Assembly (NCBI GenBank): GCA_013099015.1
Contig: CP039998.1
Location: 744,001 to 808,000 of the forward strand
Direction: 5' to 3'
DNA from: Candidatus Saccharibacteria bacterium oral taxon 488
Lineage (GTDB): Bacteria > Patescibacteriota > Saccharimonadia > Saccharimonadales > Saccharimonadaceae
DNA length: 64,000 bases
The translations under genes and the position numbers were made by a program. Positions 1-7,422 of the stretch are shown piece after piece; position 1 is the stretch's first letter; each line of letters begins with the position of its first letter. Under the pieces are notes generated by a model. That model saw nothing but the letters and a program-made list of their open reading frames with translations. It had not been told where the DNA came from and did no database searches.

Positions 1-134
1 ATTTGTCAATCATAACTATTGGTGGTTCAGTGATCGATTTGATATTACGTGCTTCGCCATTTGTTAAACTCACTGAGCAACTAGTGCTGGTAGTACTGGG
101 CTGGACAGTGATTGATTCGGATATAACTCAGTAA
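1..134 (+). CDS. C-terminal tail of a membrane protein, start outside window
   Basis: The third frame is open from the window edge to TAA and encodes 43 residues, mostly hydrophobic, with the segments LSIITIGGSVIDLIL and LVLVVLGWTVID separated by a short basic/polar stretch. It reads like the last two membrane helices of an integral protein. The closing LGW..I pattern is faintly reminiscent of TerC-family proteins, but too little is visible to assign a family. It is convergent with the next gene; the two stop codons are a few bases apart. Confidence 0.45.
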   Translation, partial: LSIITIGGSVIDLILRASPFVKLTEQLVLVVLGWTVIDSDITQ

Positions 135-139
135 TCTTA

Positions 140-736
140 TCATTGAGCGCCCTGGCGAATTTTCTCAAGCATTGCACCAATCTTCGCCTGTTGCTCGGGG
201 CTGTAGAAATAGCCTAACGCTTTACTCATACCACCGCCTTTCCCCTTAGCACGGTATCGTGACGGCTGTCCAAAATTGGGGTCGTTCCTTATTAAACTAT
301 CAACTACCCTATCAAATCGAGGGGCGCTACAATGTAACTCACGCATGATCTCTTTTTTTACTCGATACCCTTCAGGAGCCGACTTCGTATAGCCTTCACT
401 TCTGAGATACTTACCTATCTTATCAACTTGCTCCGGTGACAAGCCTTCACGAATTCTCACCTGACCACTTTCAGCGACAAATCTATAGATTTCACGCTGT
501 AGGTTCAGTGAATCTATGGCATCTCTCACCAATTTCAAACTCACCCCAAGGCGCTTTGTTGCCGTACTTATCATGACATATCCCTCTGGTGATGGAGGCG
601 CAAATAACCCATTCTCCTGTGCTTTTCTCATAATCATTGCCTGCTGCTCCGGACTATAGAACTCGTAGACTCGAAAGTAACCATCAGATAGCGCACTGAC
701 TTCTTTAAGCTCTACTACTATCTTCGCCATGGTCAT
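140..736 (-). CDS. Tandem-repeat protein with HTH-like units, function unknown
   Basis: The 198-residue product is built from a repeated unit: SPEQ at residues 28, 100 and 179 starts a predicted helix, and PEGY at 50 and 121 starts a segment (for example ISTATKRLGVSLKLVRDAI) that looks like a helix-turn-helix. The unit is about 72-79 residues, present twice plus a partial third copy. That suggests an array of small DNA- or protein-binding modules; no enzyme motif is visible. Two in-frame ATGs lie six bases apart (MTMAK); I keep the longer. The start is only three bases downstream of the stop of the decayed upstream gene, so they were one operon. The function is not known. Confidence 0.7.
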   Translation of the reverse strand: MTMAKIVVELKEVSALSDGYFRVYEFYSPEQQAMIMRKAQENGLFAPPSPEGYVMISTATKRLGVSLKLVRDAIDSLNLQREIYRFVAESGQVRIREGLSPEQVDKIGKYLRSEGYTKSAPEGYRVKKEIMRELHCSAPRFDRVVDSLIRNDPNFGQPSRYRAKGKGGGMSKALGYFYSPEQQAKIGAMLEKIRQGAQ

Positions 737-739
737 ATC

Positions 740-1102
740 TCACACATGTAGCTTCTTAGCAAGGTCGGGAAAGCCAAGGATCATACGCTTAGTAGTGGCA
801 CATGCGCTTATATCATATCCCCAATTGGTGAACGGAAGTAGAGCGTCCAAAACGTCACGTCTGGAGGCCCAATCTGTACCCAAACACATTTTAACGCCGC
901 CGTATACCGGTTCATCTTTGTCCTGGCTATCTTACACTGGCCCCGTGACCTGTATATTCTGCTATAGTTTACTGGATTTGTGTGTGTCGTACTTGGCTTC
1001 ACCATTGTCATTCCAAAAGACAGCACGGCAGCCCTCACGATACCTACCATAAATAATCCTGCCTTTTTCATATACCTTCTTTCTAATATTATACGACAGC
1101 AC
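740..1102 (-). pseudogene. Decayed gene with two in-frame stops
   Basis: One frame reads as protein throughout but is cut by TAG (962-964) and TAA (932-934). Before the stops it reads ..GRYREGCRAVFWNDNGEAKY..; after them ..VKMCLGTDWASRRDVLDALL.. and ..MILGFPDLAKKLHV. It ends three bases before the next gene's start, as expected for the upstream member of an operon. The upstream start is uncertain; GTG at 1102 is the last possible one after another in-frame TAG. I do not recognise the family. A different frame is open over 808-1071 with ATG and AGAAGG, but its translation is not protein-like. Confidence 0.55.
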
Positions 1103-1221
1103 CGACTACACAAAACATAAGCTATTATTGTCAAGCAAGGCTTGGTTGGCCGCAAGCTTTAAAACTCTCTTTTCAGCGATCAGGCCACGCCATAGCTTAC
1201 ATTGGTTCACTGACAAATTAC

Positions 1222-2130
1222 TTATGAAAGCGCCAGCTCGCCAATACGCTTCCAAAACTGACGCAGAGCCTTGACGTCTACGCCTTCAACATCGTGGCTT
1301 GAAAGCACATCATGCCACGTACTCATCACAGCTCCATCATCTAGTAGACGGTACTTACTGAGCACCAAACCATGCGGCAGCCATGCCATGCTTATGACAT
1401 CATCGTCGGCACATGGATTTTCCAATATATCACGAGAGCAATCATATGTATCAACAATATTTCCTGGATCAATTGCTCCATAGTGCTTCCACTCTCCATA
1501 GCACAAATCAAAACCTAGTGGCAGAAGAGCCATTTCCACGCCCTCTTCCACCTCATCTCTAGATGTCCGCATCTTCTCTACAAATAAATCCAGCGCTTGA
1601 CGAGCAAGGATATCGAGCCAATCCGCCCCAAACATCATCGAGTCGAAATACGCGTCAATTTTTCTACAATCTTCTTTACTAAGGTTATTCGGGTCGGTTT
1701 TGGCAGTATGCACCGTATCGTTTAAGTCATGAGGCGTGACGAGCATGGTGTCTATTATTTTTAGCTGTGGATCTATAGATAACATTTTTGCGCCATAGTG
1801 ATAGGCATTTCTCAGATAAAGGCTCGAAAATACGAACTGGTCAAGACCAAAATGGCGATCAAGCCCGTATGTATTAGTTCTACAGCCTGATAACCGACTA
1901 CTTGGCAGTATCCCCCTCTCCATGAACCGCCCAGGGAAATCACCTGAGTCAGTATAGTGAAAAAGTGGCAATTGCTCAAGACATGCTCGTATCTCCTGAA
2001 CAGCTAGCTGCTGGCCCCCTGATAAATCTCTCTGACTCTCCGGATGATTATGAAAGTTATCGCGCAATCGACCAGCATCAACATATTGCGCCATTCTTTC
2101 TGGCAGAACAAGCGCCTCGCTAGATGACAC
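1222..2130 (-). CDS. Hypothetical protein, possibly ADP-ribosyltransferase-like N-terminus
   Basis: This is a 302-residue acidic soluble protein with no signal peptide or membrane segment. It starts at GTG preceded by AGAAGGAT at a normal distance. Near residues 57-75 the stretch FHYTDSGDF..RFMERGIL resembles the opening of DarT/PARP-like ADP-ribosyltransferase folds (HYT...IL.SG.L), followed by VFSSLYLRNAYHYG, which could be the second core motif. The similarity is only a short pattern, so the fold is speculative. The gene stands alone between a decayed gene and a pseudogene cluster. Confidence 0.6.
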   Translation of the reverse strand: MSSSEALVLPERMAQYVDAGRLRDNFHNHPESQRDLSGGQQLAVQEIRACLEQLPLFHYTDSGDFPGRFMERGILPSSRLSGCRTNTYGLDRHFGLDQFVFSSLYLRNAYHYGAKMLSIDPQLKIIDTMLVTPHDLNDTVHTAKTDPNNLSKEDCRKIDAYFDSMMFGADWLDILARQALDLFVEKMRTSRDEVEEGVEMALLPLGFDLCYGEWKHYGAIDPGNIVDTYDCSRDILENPCADDDVISMAWLPHGLVLSKYRLLDDGAVMSTWHDVLSSHDVEGVDVKALRQFWKRIGELALS

Positions 2131-2235
2131 GCCGCCAATCCTTCTGGATCTTAAAACTGAGAAAGCTCATACAAAAACCTGCCAGCATCATAGTAAATCA
2201 AATTATAGCATAGCGCTTACTTTTTGTCAAATAAA

Positions 2236-2414
2236 CTACCTGCTAGTCAAGTCAGCTGGTACGGAAGACTTATCCCGCTGGCACACTCTCTTGATCGTGT
2301 ACTTCTCGAAATATGCTTCCACCACGTTGACCAAACTTTATCCCAGCCCTTTTCGCGACACGTATCCGCGGGGTGCTTTTGCAATTCAGTTAGGCCAATT
2401 GTTTGTGGATTCAT
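2236..2414 (-). pseudogene. Internally deleted MazG-type pyrophosphohydrolase copy
   Basis: The first 26 codons (MNPQTIGLTELQKH..TCREKGWDK) closely match the intact MazG-like gene at 4422-4736, including the upstream GGAG and ATG. The sequence then jumps, with a frame change, to VNVVEAYFEKYTIKRVCQRDK, matching that gene's C-terminus (VNLAEVYFEKHKI..). About 60 central codons, including the metal-binding EEVGE and EFADV motifs, are gone, so it cannot be active. It is a degenerate paralogue about 2 kb from the intact copy. Confidence 0.8.
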
Positions 2415-2448
2415 GGTTTACTCCTCGGTTATAAAAGCTACATCACTT

Positions 2449-2699
2449 CTACAGTACTGCATCCAGCAAATCCTTCAACTCCTTGCCGTCAAAACAAAAG
2501 TAAGCTGCGCCTTGATACGCGCCGCTATCATTAACTGATTTTTATCCTCAAATATTTTTCGTACCAGCAGCGACAAAAATCACCCCTGCTCACCATGTTC
2601 AACTTCACGCTCGCCAACATTTTTTGCTCCGATTGTTTTATCTTTGAGAAAGACAATCTCGTCATCATACTTACGCTTAGTACTATCGAGCTGCTCCAT
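2449..2699 (-). pseudogene. Degenerate gene remnant upstream of MazG pseudogene
   Basis: From ATG at 2699 the frame reads MEQLDSTKRKYDDEIVFLKDK.. for 39 codons and stops. Protein-like text then continues in other frames (VIFVAAGTKNI; SVNDSGAYQGAAYFCFDGK; ELKDLLDAVL) to a TAG 34 bases before the MazG pseudogene start. At least two frame changes are needed, so this is a broken gene. Its family is not recognisable. Confidence 0.4.
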
Positions 2700-2741
2700 G
2701 CGCCATAATCATAGTTTATTCTACTATCTTAGGCGCCTGAT

Positions 2742-3422
2742 CTACTGCGCCTTCGGCAAAAAACCACGCGCCACGAGCGCCTGCCAAGCCGTGTCCGCCG
2801 AGGGAGATAACGGCTGAGGCGTCGAAAATCCCTTGGTAGGATAGGTCTTTATCCGCTCATAATCACCCAGCATCAACGTCAGCATCATGGCGGCACTGCC
2901 ATAAGTTGCCTCGTATAGGCGATAATATGCTTCTACTGTTGTCGGCTGACTAGTTACATACAGTCGCGGCCGCGGATACGGCCACTGAGCCTCGGCAGTT
3001 GCCAAAAATCGACGCGTCATATACGGTTTATGGATTAAAATGATATCCTTAGCCTGGATTGCCGCCCCCGCCAGCAACTGAGCCGAACGAGTGATATTTT
3101 CGCCGGTATTAGCAGCGTGGTGTTCAAACAGGATTGCCGAGTTCGGCACCGCCAAACATTGGAGCTGTCGCCCCAGCAGCGTTGCTTCGGTTTCTGTTGC
3201 CCCATGATAGGGATTAGCAAATCCTGACACCACGATCCGTTGACTCACTCCCGCATGATATAGCTCGGCCGCTCGCTCAGCGCTATCAATCATAGATCCC
3301 GCGCCACCGATCACGATAGCATCCGCCCGCGCCGGTAGCCGACTCTCAACGCAAAGATATTCCCACAGCACGTGAAGATGGTGCCAGTCTTGATCAGTGA
3401 GAGCTAGCTGGCTACGCGGCAT
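2742..3422 (-). CDS. YdcF/SanA-like DUF218 protein
   Basis: This 226-residue protein shows the DUF218 core: [11 protein letters not shown] near residue 34, an [21 protein letters not shown] helix-strand, an E-T-E-A cluster near 77, [10 protein letters not shown] after the acidic loop, and [15 protein letters not shown]218 proteins (YdcF, SanA, ElyC) are tied to envelope maintenance in other bacteria; the substrate here is unknown. No N-terminal membrane anchor is present, unlike SanA/ElyC, so it resembles cytosolic YdcF. Its ATG lies inside the tail of the lepA fragment (11-base overlap), so it may be read from that fragment's promoter. Confidence 0.85.
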   Translation of the reverse strand: MPRSQLALTDQDWHHLHVLWEYLCVESRLPARADAIVIGGAGSMIDSAERAAELYHAGVSQRIVVSGFANPYHGATETEATLLGRQLQCLAVPNSAILFEHHAANTGENITRSAQLLAGAAIQAKDIILIHKPYMTRRFLATAEAQWPYPRPRLYVTSQPTTVEAYYRLYEATYGSAAMMLTLMLGDYERIKTYPTKGFSTPQPLSPSADTAWQALVARGFLPKAQ

Positions 3423-3765
3423 GTATACGCTCTCGAGACTTTTTCAGTGTCACTGTATCACCCACCCGTGCTTCGCGCGTGGTTTTCAAGTTAGTGACGA
3501 GCAGATCCAGATTATACTCGCGCTCCAGCCGCTCACGAATGATATCCATGTGAAGTAAGCCAAGGAAGCCAATCCGCACGCCATAACCCAGCACTGGCGA
3601 ATTTTCCGGCTCAAACTGCAGCGCCGAATCGCTCAGGCTCAACTTCTCGATTGCCTCCTTGAGATCATTATAATCTTCGTTGGAAACCGGGAAAAAGCCC
3701 GCGTAGACGAAGGGTTTGACTTCTTTGTAGCCGGGGAGGGGCTGGATGGCGATATTTTCAGTCAT
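3412..3765 (-). pseudogene. lepA: Rearranged internal fragment of lepA (EF4)
   Basis: Residues 10-88 match the LepA middle region ([19 protein letters not shown], then [19 protein letters not shown]). Where normal LepA continues after NLDLIVTAPS, this copy switches at the shared VT to [17 protein letters not shown], a segment that belongs about 100 residues earlier in LepA, and then runs into unrelated [10 protein letters not shown]. The remaining C-terminal domains (about 200 residues) are absent. The fragment is thus a permuted lepA piece. A TATAAT ends 11 bases before its ATG, so it may be transcribed, but a functional EF4 is not expected. Confidence 0.85.
3455..3500. repeat. 46-bp direct repeat, copy 1 (lepA segment)
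   Basis: It matches 6381-6426 in the same orientation with 5 differences in 46 positions. All five are synonymous in the LepA frame (TTG/CTG, AAA/AAG, ACC/ACT, GAA/GAG, GCA/GCG). The two copies bracket the cassette and the rearranged lepA piece. Confidence 0.9.
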
Positions 3766-3875
3766 AACTATGTGTTATTATATCAGCTCAGTGTTTTTGT
3801 ATAAACGCACAGTAAATCGCTTCTTGCACACTCACTTATTCTCGGCGAATTATTCCTTACATACTGCGGTCTAAT

Positions 3876-4346
3876 TTATAACTGCTCAAAAATCTTATGA
3901 GCTTGATTCCTGCCAATAGTCTGGACCAATTCAGCGTAGCTCATCCACCGACCGCGTTTAGTTTTGTCGCGGCGATGATCGTTTTCATCGGTAACGTCGC
4001 CCGTAACTATCGCATCGACATTGCGCCAGACGATCCAAGGCGTGTCATCGCTTATAAAACTATAGTCCAGATGGACACGATTTTCGTTGATTAATTTGTA
4101 ATCTGACGACGAAAATCCACGCGCGTACAACTCGCGGAGGATAACATCTGCTAGCTCGGCAAAGTTATCAGCAGTGACATACAAAAAGTCATCATATTCT
4201 TCACCGAGTTCGTATGATCGTCCATTCATAAACATACAATACGAATCATCGTCGACAACTTTTTCGTCCAGCCACACGCGGCGGTCGCGTGTTATCGGAA
4301 TCACGCGGCATCTAATTTTCTCTGTAAAGTTTTTGAAGTTACTCAT
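3876..4346 (-). CDS. Hypothetical protein downstream of MazG
   Basis: This is a 156-residue soluble protein, rich in Asp and Arg, with no motif I recognise. I start it at ATG (MSNFKNFTEK) rather than an upstream TTG because the extra residues are not protein-like. It is the last gene of the cassette, 75 bases after mazG on the same strand. There is no clear Shine-Dalgarno. It is not similar to anything else in the window. Confidence 0.65.
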   Translation of the reverse strand: MSNFKNFTEKIRCRVIPITRDRRVWLDEKVVDDDSYCMFMNGRSYELGEEYDDFLYVTADNFAELADVILRELYARGFSSSDYKLINENRVHLDYSFISDDTPWIVWRNVDAIVTGDVTDENDHRRDKTKRGRWMSYAELVQTIGRNQAHKIFEQL

Positions 4347-4421
4347 AATTGCCAACAACAGATATATCAATACCTATTTCGTGCATTTTATTACATCTGC
4401 ACCTTTCAATAATAGTATATA

Positions 4422-4736
4422 TTATTTCCACTGCCGCGTCTGGTTGATCTTGTGCTTCTCAAAATACACTTCCGCCAAATTGACGTCAAACCGATTTGCC
4501 AATTCCATCAAATAATTCAACACGTCCGCAAACTCCTCGCGCAGATTGTCGTGATTGTCAGGCTTTTTCTCACCCTTAAATCCCGTCTCTTTGCGAATTG
4601 CTTTCGCCAACTCACCAACTTCCTCGGTAAACAATAAGAATACTTCGGTAACAGAATTTTTATCCCATCCTTTTTCTTTACACGTTTGATCGAGGTGTTT
4701 TTGTAATTCAGTTAAGCTTATTGTTTGTGGATTCAT
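4422..4736 (-). CDS. MazG-like NTP pyrophosphohydrolase
   Basis: The 104-residue protein has the all-alpha NTP-PPase signature: EEVGELAKAIRKE near residue 35 and EEFADVLNYLMELANRF near 65, supplying the acidic Mg-binding residues. Members hydrolyse (d)NTPs to monophosphate and pyrophosphate, as house-cleaning or nucleotide-pool enzymes. ATG preceded by GGAGAAACC fixes the start. It follows the kinase/methyltransferase fusion by 23 bases, and that pairing suggests a role in nucleotide supply or modification. A deleted copy lies at 2236-2414 and a divergent relative at 29925-30296. Confidence 0.85.
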   Translation of the reverse strand: MNPQTISLTELQKHLDQTCKEKGWDKNSVTEVFLLFTEEVGELAKAIRKETGFKGEKKPDNHDNLREEFADVLNYLMELANRFDVNLAEVYFEKHKINQTRQWK

Positions 4737-4759
4737 GGTTTCTCCTTCTTTAATCTTAA

Positions 4760-6256
4760 TTAACTTACACTTGATGGAATATAAACATAGCAAGTCGCTA
4801 AACTAGACGACCCCCGTGAAACATCCAGGGTTAACTGCTTGACCTCTATACCCGCAGTCTGCAATTTATCTACCCAATCTGTTGGAATTAGCAATATACT
4901 ACCCTCCCGAGTAACCCGTCTCATCTCATTTATTGAATCTACCAACAAATCGCACCCGCCAGAACAATTTTTACCATACGGAGGATCAGTAACAATATAA
5001 TCTATAGTCTTATCTTCAAACGGTAGTATTCGTACGTCACTAGCTATGGGTTCTTTAATAATAGAGCGACTAGGCTTATACCAAGATGGTAAATCATCAA
5101 ACAATAATTCCCACATTTTGCGATTTAATTTAGGAGCATAAAACTTGCCTAGCCCCTCTAGCTCTCTACCGTCTTCATAAGACAAGTCAGTCGTATACAC
5201 CTCTTTAGGGATCTCTCGTGAAGCTAGTAAATTAACCAACGTTCCTGCGCCAGCAAAAGGATCAAGGATAGTTTTATCTTTTAGCAAAGTGCTAAATATA
5301 GGCCAAGCTTCGGCTATTTTATAGTGTTCTGGAGTCCATCGCTGAGACCTATTGTCTACAGATAAATTGCCACCATGATCAATAAAAAATCTTGGAGTAT
5401 GTTTCATCATCAAGCTCGACCATCCGTCGATGACAGTATCTTTTATATCATGCCGGATAGACGAGATTGCGGTATCAGCCACCATAATACTAAGTCTATC
5501 TATCTTATACTTTATGCTCTCAAAGTTATATCTAAAATGGTTATCATCTGCTGGATGAACCTTACTCCCCAATGTGTCTCTAGCGATTTGCAGGTCTCGC
5601 ACAGTTTTCCAAAGAGCCTCCAGTTCCCAGTCTGGCACACCTTGCTTATCGTTCTCGCCAGACACAACAAGACCTACAGCCTCATGATAAGATAATTCTC
5701 CTGAATTAATTTTATGAGTTCGATTAGGCCGCCGACCTTGGTCTCTACTCTCCATCCGTGAACGCATTACAGAATCATGAGTTGCTCTTTCTTGTATAAG
5801 CACATATCGAGCTAATAGGCCTCTTAAACTATCACGGTTCAATACCGTCTCAGGAAAAGATTGCCCGGTCTCACGTTGAGTTATCCTTTTAGCGCTAATC
5901 AGCGGGTGACTTGTCAGGTCTACAGTAACTATCTCTCTATCGGTAGGTTCTATATACCTAAGTCCAGCTATAGTTGCTAGCTTACCATCAATGACACAAG
6001 TCCTGTCTTCTGGGAGATTTTGATAAAACTGAGCATCAAAGGCCTCAGGGTCCTTAACCTGACTTAATTTCTCTTTAAGCTGCTCTTCTGTCTCTACACC
6101 AAGTGTCTGTCGAATAGATTGACCAATATTGACAACATACACCTCACCCCCCCCATCTACGCCGCGACACCCTTCTGCTATAGCGCGGGTCATAGTACTG
6201 CTGCCGCAACCAGGCAATTCTGCTGACACCAGAAAAATCTCCTTTGATTCTTTCAT
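4760..6256 (-). CDS. P-loop nucleotide-kinase-like / SAM methyltransferase fusion
   Basis: The N-terminal part (about residues 1-170) opens with a strand and the loop ELPGCGSSTMTRAIAE, a kinase P-loop with Ser in place of the usual Lys, as in archaeal cytidylate-kinase-like proteins (PGSGTT). The C-terminal part (about 300-498) is a class I methyltransferase with motif I DPFAGAGT near 332 and catalytic DPPYG near 424, typical of amino-methyltransferases acting on DNA or RNA. Joining the two in one chain is unusual. I start at the ATG giving MKESKEIF, with the P-loop at the usual distance; an upstream ATG would add 12 residues. It leads the cassette inserted in lepA. Confidence 0.8.
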   Translation of the reverse strand: MKESKEIFLVSAELPGCGSSTMTRAIAEGCRGVDGGGEVYVVNIGQSIRQTLGVETEEQLKEKLSQVKDPEAFDAQFYQNLPEDRTCVIDGKLATIAGLRYIEPTDREIVTVDLTSHPLISAKRITQRETGQSFPETVLNRDSLRGLLARYVLIQERATHDSVMRSRMESRDQGRRPNRTHKINSGELSYHEAVGLVVSGENDKQGVPDWELEALWKTVRDLQIARDTLGSKVHPADDNHFRYNFESIKYKIDRLSIMVADTAISSIRHDIKDTVIDGWSSLMMKHTPRFFIDHGGNLSVDNRSQRWTPEHYKIAEAWPIFSTLLKDKTILDPFAGAGTLVNLLASREIPKEVYTTDLSYEDGRELEGLGKFYAPKLNRKMWELLFDDLPSWYKPSRSIIKEPIASDVRILPFEDKTIDYIVTDPPYGKNCSGGCDLLVDSINEMRRVTREGSILLIPTDWVDKLQTAGIEVKQLTLDVSRGSSSLATCYVYIPSSVS

Positions 6257-6380
6257 ATCGAGTATACTAGCATGTTTTATCTTTACAATCAAACACTAGC
6301 TATTTACCTATTTAGTAAATTTTATTGACGGAAATTTATTCATCATCAATTACAGATTACAGTATTTACTTAAGGTTACC

Positions 6381-6426
6381 GTATCACCCACCCGCGCCTC
6401 GCGCGTAGTCTTCAGGTTAGTGACGA
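6381..6426. repeat. 46-bp direct repeat, copy 2 (lepA segment)
   Basis: Partner of 3455-3500, with five synonymous differences. This copy is in its native LepA position at the end of domain II, just before the point where lepA is interrupted. Confidence 0.9.
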
Positions 6427-6988
6427 TGTAGCCGATTTCACCGGTATCAAGCGATGGGTCGGGGATCATGCTAGGACTGAGATGGCCGACTTCTAGTGCC
6501 AAACCATTGGCGCCAGTTGCCATCATGTGAATCGCTTCACCCTTTTTAATCTGGCCGTCAACCACTCGGACGTACAAAATCACCCCGCGGTAATCATCAT
6601 AATAACTGTCAAAAATCAGCGCCCGCGTCGGGTCATCTGGCTGACCAGTCGGTGCTGGAATTCGCTCAACAATTGCCTCCAAAACCTGATCAACATTCTG
6701 GCCAGTTTTGGCTGAGATGTGAATAATTTCGCTTTCATCGCAGCCCAGCAAATTGATCACCTGCTTGGATACGCGCGGTACATCAGCGGCGGGTAAATCA
6801 ACCTTGTTGAGCACCGGGATAATCGTGAGGTCCTGCTCCATCGCCAGATACACATTCGCCAGCGTCTGCGCCTGAATGCCCTGGCTGGCGTCAACCACCA
6901 ACACTGCACCCTCGCAGGCTTGCAACGAGCGACTAACTTCGTAGCTAAAATCGACATGGCCAGGTGTGTCGATGAGATTGAGGTCGTA

Positions 6989-7213
6989 GACAGTTGACTG
7001 AACCAGCCCATTCACGCCAACATCTGCACAAGCCCGAGAATCAGACTGCGCTAAGCGGATAGTAGTCGATGGGGTAGCGCCCGCTTCTGAAGAAATCTCT
7101 GATTTTTCAGAAGAAGGGGCGGATCGACTGGCAGGACCCGCGTCTAGCGACCGACGTGAAGACGCTGCAAGAGTCTTCGACGATGGGAGCGGTGATGTGC
7201 CACTCACTTTCAC
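6989..7213 (-). repeat. In-frame palindrome-bearing insertion inside lepA
   Basis: LepA normally passes from ..APVRMKY to the strand ..[12 protein letters not shown] with only a few residues. Here about 75 Ser/Ala/Arg/Pro-rich residues intervene (71-145). The DNA carries inverted repeats: CTTCTGAAAAATC against GATTTCTTCAGAAG with a 3-base loop, and GAAGAC against GTCTTC. A coding insert with internal palindromes recalls the in-frame palindromic elements known in Rickettsia. The exact ends are not visible and no second copy was seen in the window. Confidence 0.55.
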
Positions 7214-7422
7214 CTCCTGATATTCATATTTCATCCGCACCGGCGCCAACTTAATAGTAATCCCTTTCTCGCGCTCCAAATCCATACTATCCAGCAGCTG
7301 CGATTTCATCTCGCGCTTCTCCACCGTCCCCGTCATCTCCATCATCCGGTCCGCCAGCGTCGACTTGCCGTGGTCGATGTGGGCGATGATGCAAAAATTG
7401 CGAATACTAGTCAGCGGTTTCA

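Noticed and set aside
808..1071. A secreted protein starting MKKAGLFMVG with AGAAGG
   Set aside because: Its C-terminal half is not protein-like, whereas another frame over the same DNA reads as protein up to the next gene apart from two stops.
2224..2538. A plus-strand 104-codon frame
   Set aside because: The opposite strand carries recognisable MazG homology, so this frame is its antisense shadow.
3455..6426. A transposon with the 46-bp repeats as its ends
   Set aside because: The repeats are direct, part of LepA coding sequence, and diverged; there is no transposase or terminal inverted repeat.
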